A stretch of DNA of 64,000 nt from Polynucleobacter bastaniensis (GTDB taxonomy: Bacteria; Pseudomonadota; Gammaproteobacteria; Burkholderiales; Burkholderiaceae): positions 62,001 through 126,000 of the forward strand of contig NZ_JACVOU010000005.1 in the NCBI RefSeq assembly GCF_018882205.1, written 5' to 3'. Below, one piece after another: positions 58,319 through 64,000 of the stretch (its first letter is position 1; each line of letters begins with the position of its first letter). The translations under genes were made by a program, and so were the position numbers. Under the pieces are notes generated by a model. The model saw only the letters and a list, made by a program, of their open reading frames with translations. It made no database searches and had not been told where the DNA came from.

Positions 58319-59815
58319 ATGTCTGCGCAAGCCCAATTAGCCAACCAAAGTATTCACTCTGCCCTTGATGTGGTGCTCGATACCGCCTATCAAGGAATTG
58401 ATACAGCTAGCTGGAAAACGCTCTTTGCTTCCGCTCGCCAAAGACATCTAGGGCAATTTATTGCAGATATGTTCGCTGGTAAACACATTAATAATAGTGA
58501 GGATCGGCCCGCCCTTCATTCTGCGCTGCGCAATTTAAGTAAAACACCAGTCCTGATCGATGGCAAAGATGTCATGCCCGCGGTTTCTGAAGTTTGGCAT
58601 CGCATTGATGTACTGTGTAGTACATGGGTTGGCGTAACCGATGTCATTCATATCGGCATAGGTGGATCAGACTTTGGTCCTCGCTTAGCGATTGAAGCAC
58701 TTGCCCATGTTCCCGGTATTGAAAGTCGCGGCATGCGCATGCATTTTTTGGCAAATATTGATACTGCTGAGTTAGCACGTATCTTGGCACGTGCTCAGCC
58801 TCATAGTACTCGCGTGATTGTGGTCTCAAAGTCATTCACGACACTTGAGACTTCTATGAATGCCAAGGCGGTTGTTGCCTGGCTTAAAGACAGCGGCTGC
58901 ACAACCAGCCAAATTGCTCACTCCTTATATGCAGTCACTGCCAACATCCCTGCCGCTAAGGACTTTGGCGTAAGCCAAGGTAATATCTTTCCTTTTTGGG
59001 ATTGGGTCGGTGGACGCTACTCTGTATGGTCGGCAGTAGGTCTACCAATTGCTTTGCAATATGGCTTTGAGACATTCAAACAGTTTTTAGCTGGCGCCGA
59101 AGCGATGGATTTGCATTTTAAAAATGCACTCCTCGAAGAAAATCTCCCTGTCATCATGGCGCTCTCTTTGCTCCACCAGCAAGAGAAACACAATATCAAA
59201 GCCTATTCAGCTATTCCATATGCTGATGCTTTAGATTGGTTTCCGAAGTGGTTGCAACAGCTCGATATGGAGAGTAATGGCAAGAGTGTGGATCGTGATG
59301 GCAAGCCAGTGAAGCATTCTTCACCGGTAGTGTTTGGTAGTGCAGGCAGTAATGCACAGCATTCTTACTTTCAACTCTTTCACCAGGGTACCGAAATCAT
59401 TCCGATTGATTTCATTGCCGTGCGTGAACCGATGAGTGATCGACCTGAAGCTGTAGCGCATCACCGCATTCTGCTGTCTAATTGTTTGGCGCAATCGCAA
59501 GCGCTAGCCAATGGCAAGACTGCTGTAAATCCAAATGATATTTACCCAGGTAAGCGTCCAAGCAACCTCCTGTTGCTCCCCAAACTTAATGCGTTTTATC
59601 TTGGCGCCTTACTTGCTTTGTATGAAAATCGCACTGCGACTTTAGGTGCCTTGTGGAACATCAACAGCTTTGATCAACCTGGCGTGGAATACGGCAAAGT
59701 ACTAGCTAAGCCGATTGAGAAAGCACTAGCAAGTCATCAGAACGATATTGCTGCTAGTGCAGATATTGATGCTGTTACTGCTGCCCGTATAAATCTATTA
59801 AATTCAAATAACTAG
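58319..59815 (+). CDS. pgi: Glucose-6-phosphate isomerase
   Basis: A 498-residue enzyme interconverting glucose 6-phosphate and fructose 6-phosphate. VIHIGIGGSDFGPRLAIEAL (sugar phosphate loop), VSKSFTTLETSMNAKAVVAWL, FPFWDWVGGRYSVWSAVGLPIAL with the catalytic Arg, and GSAGSNAQHSYFQLFHQGTEIIPIDFI with the catalytic His environment are all present. The length is shorter than the E. coli enzyme (549) but normal for this lineage. It is followed by the phosphomannomutase gene 45 bases on. Confidence 0.96.
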   Translation: MSAQAQLANQSIHSALDVVLDTAYQGIDTASWKTLFASARQRHLGQFIADMFAGKHINNSEDRPALHSALRNLSKTPVLIDGKDVMPAVSEVWHRIDVLCSTWVGVTDVIHIGIGGSDFGPRLAIEALAHVPGIESRGMRMHFLANIDTAELARILARAQPHSTRVIVVSKSFTTLETSMNAKAVVAWLKDSGCTTSQIAHSLYAVTANIPAAKDFGVSQGNIFPFWDWVGGRYSVWSAVGLPIALQYGFETFKQFLAGAEAMDLHFKNALLEENLPVIMALSLLHQQEKHNIKAYSAIPYADALDWFPKWLQQLDMESNGKSVDRDGKPVKHSSPVVFGSAGSNAQHSYFQLFHQGTEIIPIDFIAVREPMSDRPEAVAHHRILLSNCLAQSQALANGKTAVNPNDIYPGKRPSNLLLLPKLNAFYLGALLALYENRTATLGALWNINSFDQPGVEYGKVLAKPIEKALASHQNDIAASADIDAVTAARINLLNSNN

Positions 59816-59860
59816 TTATCACTCTAGCAATACTCGGGTGTTTTTACTGAAAGATCTGCA

Positions 59861-61246
59861 ATGCAATTGTCTCCATCTATTTTTAAAGCTTATGACATAC
59901 GCGGCATTATTGATGAGACCTTAGATCCCTCGATCGCCAAACTGATTGGTCAGGCGTTTGGTACTGAAATGCGTGAGCTTGGTGAGACTGATATTGTTAT
60001 TGGCCGCGATGGTCGTCTATCTGGCCCTAGCTTGATTGAGGCATTAACAGAAGGTCTGCTCTCTACTGGCATTCATGTGATTGATCTAGGCATGGTTGCT
60101 ACACCGATGGTCTACTTCGCTGCCAATCACACCATCAATGGCAAGACTCCCAAGTCCGGCATCATGATTACTGGCAGCCACAATCCCCCAAATTACAACG
60201 GCTTCAAAATGGTATTGGGTACAGCAGCCATTTACGGTGACAAGATTCAGGATTTGCGCAAACGTATAGAAGCTCAGAAATTTACTATTGGCCAAGGAAA
60301 TCGAAGTGCCTTTGATATTTTTCCGATGTATCTCAACTATATCGTCGGCGATGTGAGGCTGGCTCGCCCCATGAAGATTGCAGTGGATTGTGGCAATGGT
60401 GTTGGTGGCGCTTTTGCTGGCAAGCTTTTCAGAGCTTTAGGTTGCGAAGTTCAAGAATTGTTCTGTGAAGTTGATGGGCATTTCCCCAATCACCATCCGG
60501 ATCCAGCCCATATTGAGAACTTGCAAGACCTTATTAAGAACCTCCAGACTACCGATAACGAATTGGGTCTTGCCTTTGATGGGGATGCCGATCGCTTAGG
60601 TGTGGTCACTAAAGATGGTCAGGTGATTTTTCCGGACCGTCAAATGATGTTATTTGCAAAAGATGTTCTCTCTCGCAATCCTGGCGGTCAAATTATTTAC
60701 GATGTGAAATGCACTCGTAATCTAGCGACCTACGTAAAAGAGCATGGTGGCGAACCCATTATGTGGAAAACAGGACATTCTTTAGTAAAAGCCAAACTCA
60801 AAGAGACTGGTGCTCCACTTGCTGGTGAGATGAGCGGTCATATCTTCTTCAAGGATCGATGGTTTGGATTTGATGATGGTCTCTACACGGGTGCTCGCTT
60901 ACTAGAGATTCTGAGTAAAGAAAAAGATCCAAGCGATACTCTCAACGACTTGCCAAATGCAATTTGCACCCCAGAATTGCAACTCGCTTGCGCCGAAGGT
61001 GAACCTTTTGCCCTGCTAGAAAAAATCAAAGCCAATGCGACATTCCCGACATCAGAGTCAATCAATACGATTGATGGTGTGCGAGTGGAATACGCGGATG
61101 GCTTTGGTCTTGCCAGACCTTCCAATACAACACCAGTTGTGGTGATGCGCTTTGAGGCTGATAGCAAAGAGGCTATTCAGCGTATACAGTCTGAGTTTAA
61201 GGCGGTCTTGTTAGCTGCAAAGCCGGAAGCAAAGCTGCCGTTTTAA
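59861..61246 (+). CDS. Phosphomannomutase/phosphoglucomutase
   Basis: A 461-residue alpha-D-phosphohexomutase of the AlgC/ManB type. It makes mannose 1-phosphate or glucose 1-phosphate for polysaccharide and lipopolysaccharide precursors. FKAYDIRGIIDETL begins the protein. The phosphoserine loop is TGSHNP (residues 104-109, Ser106), the metal loop DGDADR (240-245), the sugar loop GEMSGHIFF, and the phosphate-binding loop RPSNTTPVVVMRFE. Together with pgi it links central metabolism to surface sugars. Confidence 0.93.
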   Translation: MQLSPSIFKAYDIRGIIDETLDPSIAKLIGQAFGTEMRELGETDIVIGRDGRLSGPSLIEALTEGLLSTGIHVIDLGMVATPMVYFAANHTINGKTPKSGIMITGSHNPPNYNGFKMVLGTAAIYGDKIQDLRKRIEAQKFTIGQGNRSAFDIFPMYLNYIVGDVRLARPMKIAVDCGNGVGGAFAGKLFRALGCEVQELFCEVDGHFPNHHPDPAHIENLQDLIKNLQTTDNELGLAFDGDADRLGVVTKDGQVIFPDRQMMLFAKDVLSRNPGGQIIYDVKCTRNLATYVKEHGGEPIMWKTGHSLVKAKLKETGAPLAGEMSGHIFFKDRWFGFDDGLYTGARLLEILSKEKDPSDTLNDLPNAICTPELQLACAEGEPFALLEKIKANATFPTSESINTIDGVRVEYADGFGLARPSNTTPVVVMRFEADSKEAIQRIQSEFKAVLLAAKPEAKLPF

Positions 61247-61296
61247 GTAATTAAGGTCGGCTGTCGCCAGCTAATGTAATAGAGATAAAATTACTC

Positions 61297-62424
61297 ATGA
61301 CTTCCACTATTAGCAATCCTATAGCCTTCGATTACCCCCAGCAAAATGCTGCCGGAACCACCTGCACCGCCCAGGCTTGGGCAAAAACACCCCCACAACT
61401 GCATGGCAGCGAGAAAGCTGCTGTCATTACCCGTATTAAGCAATTGCTGATCGAGAAAGATGCTGCTTTAGTTGCACATTACTACGTTGATGGAGATATT
61501 CAAGACCTTGCAATAGAAACTGGTGGCTTTGTTGCTGACTCATTAGAAATGGCACGCTTTGGCAAAAATCACTCTGCCAAGAACTTGATTGTGGCTGGTG
61601 TGCGCTTCATGGGAGAGTCTGCCAAGATTCTGAGCCCTGAAAAGCGCGTCTTCATGCCAGACCTAGAAGCGACCTGCTCTTTGGACCTGGGTTGCGATGC
61701 TACTGACTTTGCCGCCTTCAGAGCATTGCATCCGGATCGTACTGTGGTTGTCTATGCCAATACGAGTGCTGCTGTTAAGGCACAAGCCGATTGGATGGTG
61801 ACAAGCTCTTGCGCCTTAGCGATCGTCCATCAACTCAAAGTTGAGGGCAAAAAAATTCTATGGGCACCCGATCGGCACTTGGGTCGCTATATTCAAGAGC
61901 AGACTGGCGCTGATATGTTGCTATGGAATGGTGCCTGTATTGTTCATGATGAGTTCAAGGCGGTAGAACTAGAAATATTGATCGCCGCTCATCCCAATGC
62001 CATGGTGTTAGTTCACCCCGAATCTCCACAAGCAGTTGTAGATTTAGCAGATGTGGTGGGCTCCACCTCTGCCATGATCAAAGCAGTGGTTGAAGGCTCT
62101 GCCACTAAATACATTGTTGCTACCGATAATGGCATCTTACACCGCATGCGCCAATTAGCACCCAATAAAATATTAATTGAAGCCCCGACTGCTGGCGATA
62201 GTGCTACCTGTAAAAGTTGCGCTCATTGCCCTTGGATGGCCATGAATGGCTTGCAAGGAATCTTGGATTGCCTTGAAAACGCCTCTGGCGAAATCTTCAT
62301 TGAGGAAGGTATTCGAGTTAAAGCGCTTGATTGTATCGAGCGCATGCTCGACTTCACCCAGAATCATCCCGACCTGCTTGCAAAAGCCCAGCATGGCTTT
62401 GTGAAGAATATTGGCGCCGCCTAA
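61297..62424 (+). CDS. nadA: Quinolinate synthase
   Basis: A 375-residue [4Fe-4S] enzyme that condenses iminoaspartate with dihydroxyacetone phosphate to quinolinate. [31 protein letters not shown] is the family N-terminal region. Candidate cluster Cys residues are in [22 protein letters not shown] and [29 protein letters not shown] is also conserved. It is followed 23 bases later by nadC, so both steps to nicotinate mononucleotide are co-transcribed. Confidence 0.96.
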   Translation: MTSTISNPIAFDYPQQNAAGTTCTAQAWAKTPPQLHGSEKAAVITRIKQLLIEKDAALVAHYYVDGDIQDLAIETGGFVADSLEMARFGKNHSAKNLIVAGVRFMGESAKILSPEKRVFMPDLEATCSLDLGCDATDFAAFRALHPDRTVVVYANTSAAVKAQADWMVTSSCALAIVHQLKVEGKKILWAPDRHLGRYIQEQTGADMLLWNGACIVHDEFKAVELEILIAAHPNAMVLVHPESPQAVVDLADVVGSTSAMIKAVVEGSATKYIVATDNGILHRMRQLAPNKILIEAPTAGDSATCKSCAHCPWMAMNGLQGILDCLENASGEIFIEEGIRVKALDCIERMLDFTQNHPDLLAKAQHGFVKNIGAA

Positions 62425-62447
62425 TTTAACTTTTTAACTGCATACGT

Positions 62448-63302
62448 ATGTTTGATTACAACGAAACCTTAGAGCAGGCACGTCAACGCAATATTGCTGA
62501 TGCGCTGATGGAGGATATTGGCAAGTGTGATTGGACTGCGCAATTAGTTCCCAGTAAACCTGTGCATGCACAACTGATCGTTCGTCAAGAAGCGGTTTTA
62601 TGTGGAGTAGATTGGTTTGAAGGCACCCTCAAGAAGTTGGACCCTATAGCGAAAGTGAATTGGTACTACCGGGAGGGCGACTTGATGAAGCCCGATACTA
62701 AGGTCTGCGATATTGAGGCTAACTCTCGCGCCCTGCTCTCTGCTGAGCGTCCCTGTATTAATTTCTTACAAACACTATCTTGGACTGCCAGTAGTGCGCG
62801 TCAGTATGTTGATGCGATTGCCGGTGTCAGCCCAAATCCCAATGGTTGTGCAGTACTCGATACCCGAAAAACGATTCCAGGCCTACGTCAAGCGCAAAAG
62901 TATGCAGTTCGTGTCGGTGGCGGTCAAAACCAACGTCTTGCACTTTGGCATGGCATCTTAATTAAAGAGAATCATATTGCTGCCGCAGGAGGTGTTGCCG
63001 CTGCAGTGAAAGCTGCACAGGCTTTAAATTCTGGGGTGGATATTCAGGTTGAAGTAGAAAACTTTACTGAATTGAAGGAGGCTTTGGGTGCTGGGGCAAA
63101 AAATATCTTGATTGATAACTTTACTACCGATCAAATGAAGGAAGCTGTTGCCTTTACCAATGGACGCGCATTATTGGAAGCATCTGGTGGTATCGACCTA
63201 GATCAGATACGTGCTATTGCCGCTACGGGCGTTGATCGGATCTCTCTCGGAATACTGACCAAAGATATTAAGGCGGTGGATTTCTCGATGAGAATTTTGT
63301 AG
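62448..63302 (+). CDS. nadC: Nicotinate-nucleotide pyrophosphorylase (carboxylating)
   Basis: A 284-residue quinolinate phosphoribosyltransferase that makes nicotinate mononucleotide from quinolinate and PRPP. LNFLQTLSWTAS-like INFLQTLSWTASSARQYVD, DTRKTIPGLRQAQKYAVRVGGGQNQRLAL (PRPP and quinolinate contacts), ENHI and VEVENFTELKEAL are conserved. LEASGGIDLDQIRAIAATGVDRISLG is the C-terminal phosphate site. A terminator follows. Confidence 0.96.
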   Translation: MFDYNETLEQARQRNIADALMEDIGKCDWTAQLVPSKPVHAQLIVRQEAVLCGVDWFEGTLKKLDPIAKVNWYYREGDLMKPDTKVCDIEANSRALLSAERPCINFLQTLSWTASSARQYVDAIAGVSPNPNGCAVLDTRKTIPGLRQAQKYAVRVGGGQNQRLALWHGILIKENHIAAAGGVAAAVKAAQALNSGVDIQVEVENFTELKEALGAGAKNILIDNFTTDQMKEAVAFTNGRALLEASGGIDLDQIRAIAATGVDRISLGILTKDIKAVDFSMRIL

Positions 63303-63344
63303 GTAATCTGCCCACCGAGGTCAGCCTAATGCTGACGCCATTAC

Positions 63345-63380
63345 AAAGCCCCTCCGATATTCGGCGGGGCTTTTCTTTTC
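63345..63380 (+). terminator. Rho-independent terminator of nadA-nadC
   Basis: AAAGCCCC-T-CCGA pairs with TCGG-C-GGGGCTTT around a TAT loop with one internal mismatch, followed by TTTTCTTTTC. It lies about 45 bases after the nadC stop. Confidence 0.93.
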
Positions 63381-63436
63381 TAGACTAATCCTACGCATCT
63401 ATTGGGCTTTCAGTCTTTAAGGGCTTAATTTATGTA

Positions 63437-63465
63437 TTGACATTAATTATTTTTGTATATACATT
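63437..63465 (+). promoter_or_regulatory. brnTA promoter with operator-like palindrome
   Basis: A perfect -35 TTGACA (63437-63442), 17-base spacer and -10 TACATT (63460-63465, four of six matches). The palindrome TGTATATACA (63454-63463) covers the -10 region, where the BrnA antitoxin could bind to repress. The region is markedly A/T-rich compared with its surroundings. Confidence 0.65.
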
Positions 63466-63479
63466 AACAGGGTGACTTA

Positions 63480-63749
63480 GTGATTGAATTTGACGATGTA
63501 AAGCGAGAGATAACCTTATTTACACGTTGCCTAGATATGGCAAGAGCAAATGAGATCTTTGAAGCCTCACATATGGATCAAATTGATTACAGAAAGAATT
63601 ATGGTGAAGTTCGAGTATTCAGTTTTGGCTACCTAGATAACACTCCAGTAGTTGTTGTGTGGACCTACAGAGGTATCAAAAGAAGAATTATCAGCCTGAG
63701 GAGAGCAAATGAACGTGAAATTAAAAAATATGCAGGAAGAATGGGTTGA
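63480..63749 (+). CDS. brnT: BrnT family toxin
   Basis: An 89-residue ribonuclease toxin of the RelE-like BrnT family. The start is GTG 63480, after AGGGTGA. Family features are EFDDVKREITLFTRCLDMARANEIFEA, the R-x-N-x-G-E-x-R region in DYRKNYGEVRVFSFGYLD, VVVVWTYRGIKRRIISLRRANEREIKKY with the conserved R-I-I-S-x-R-R-A-x-x-x-E. BrnT degrades RNA when freed from BrnA. The next gene, brnA, overlaps its 3' end by 41 bases. Confidence 0.9.
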   Translation: MIEFDDVKREITLFTRCLDMARANEIFEASHMDQIDYRKNYGEVRVFSFGYLDNTPVVVVWTYRGIKRRIISLRRANEREIKKYAGRMG

Positions 63750-63984
63750 TCCAGATGACGCGCCAGAGTTAGATGAGCAATGGTTTAAGGATGCCCACGT
63801 CTATGTTGGCGATACTCTTATCAAAAGAGGTGTTGGTAGACCACCCATTAAAAACACTAAAGAGATGCTGAGTCTCAGAATGGACTTTGATGTACTGGAA
63901 AAACTACGGGCGAGTGGTAAAGGCTGGCAAACCCGACTAAATAATTACATTAAAGAAGCTGTTTTAAAAGGCGATCTTCAATGA
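63709..63984 (+). CDS. brnA: BrnA family antitoxin
   Basis: A 91-residue ribbon-helix-helix antitoxin that neutralises BrnT and represses the operon. The start at ATG 63709 has GAGGAG at ideal spacing; a second ATG at 63730 is possible. EEWVDPDDAPELDEQWFKDAHVYVGDTLIKRGVGRPP is the BrnA hallmark and binds the toxin; the C-terminal RHH part shows LSLRMDFDVLEKLRASGKGWQTRLNNYIKEAV. The long overlap with brnT couples their expression. An ATG overlaps its stop codon at the window edge. Confidence 0.9.
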   Translation: MNVKLKNMQEEWVDPDDAPELDEQWFKDAHVYVGDTLIKRGVGRPPIKNTKEMLSLRMDFDVLEKLRASGKGWQTRLNNYIKEAVLKGDLQ

Positions 63985-64000
63985 GATTAGGTCTCAGGAT

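Overview
The window looks like a chromosome segment of a betaproteobacterium of the order Burkholderiales, most likely Polynucleobacter or a close relative. This is inferred from protein flavour, moderate GC content, and Burkholderiales gene orders: tpiA-secG-tRNA(Leu)-nuoA..N; ilvB-ilvH-ilvC-psd-pssA-leuA; and an ECF sigma/DUF3619/DUF3106/RDD cluster. No sequence search was run. Genes are tightly packed, with no gene-free stretch over about 300 bases. No rRNA, CRISPR array, prophage or insertion sequence was seen.

Layout. 1-8.1 kb: a Bug-type solute-binding protein cut by the window edge, an Old Yellow Enzyme family oxidoreductase, methylmalonate-semialdehyde dehydrogenase (mmsA, + strand), a four-gene polar amino acid ABC importer, a DUF1178 protein and a NUDIX hydrolase. 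8.1-25.1 kb (- strand): quinone oxidoreductase, tpiA, secG, tRNA-Leu(GAG), then the complete 14-gene nuoA-N operon for respiratory complex I, closed by a strong terminator. 25.1-29.9 kb: rpsO-pnp with structured RNA between them, a patatin-like lipoprotein and a SYLF-domain protein. 30-36.7 kb (- strand): branched-chain amino acid genes ilvB, ilvH, ilvC and leuA with the phosphatidylethanolamine genes psd and pssA inside the cluster. Directly before leuA lies a leucine-rich leader peptide followed by a terminator, a classical attenuator.

36.9-50.4 kb: the ECF sigma operon (+), a large FtsX/YbbP-like permease, an SDR, an unassigned small protein, tRNA-Arg(ACG), then housekeeping genes greB, spoT, rpoZ, gmk, yicC, rph, rdgB and hemW. 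50.4-55.8 kb: acyl-CoA metabolism (enoyl-CoA hydratase family, CaiB/BaiF CoA-transferase), a second Bug protein and an alkyl sulfatase. 55.9-57.0 kb: a scarred locus. An apparently intact hipB-like repressor with its own promoter and two operators is followed by only the first codons of hipA, which run directly into a 5'-truncated cytochrome b561-type gene. 57-63.3 kb: an FAD oxidoreductase resembling LhgO, pgi, phosphomannomutase, nadA and nadC. The right edge carries a BrnT/BrnA toxin-antitoxin pair.

Most of the window is core metabolism. The observations most worth following are the leuA attenuator, the hipBA/cytochrome deletion scar with retained operators, the little-studied sigma-factor operon, and several orphan components: Bug proteins without membrane partners and a YbbP-like permease without its ATPase.
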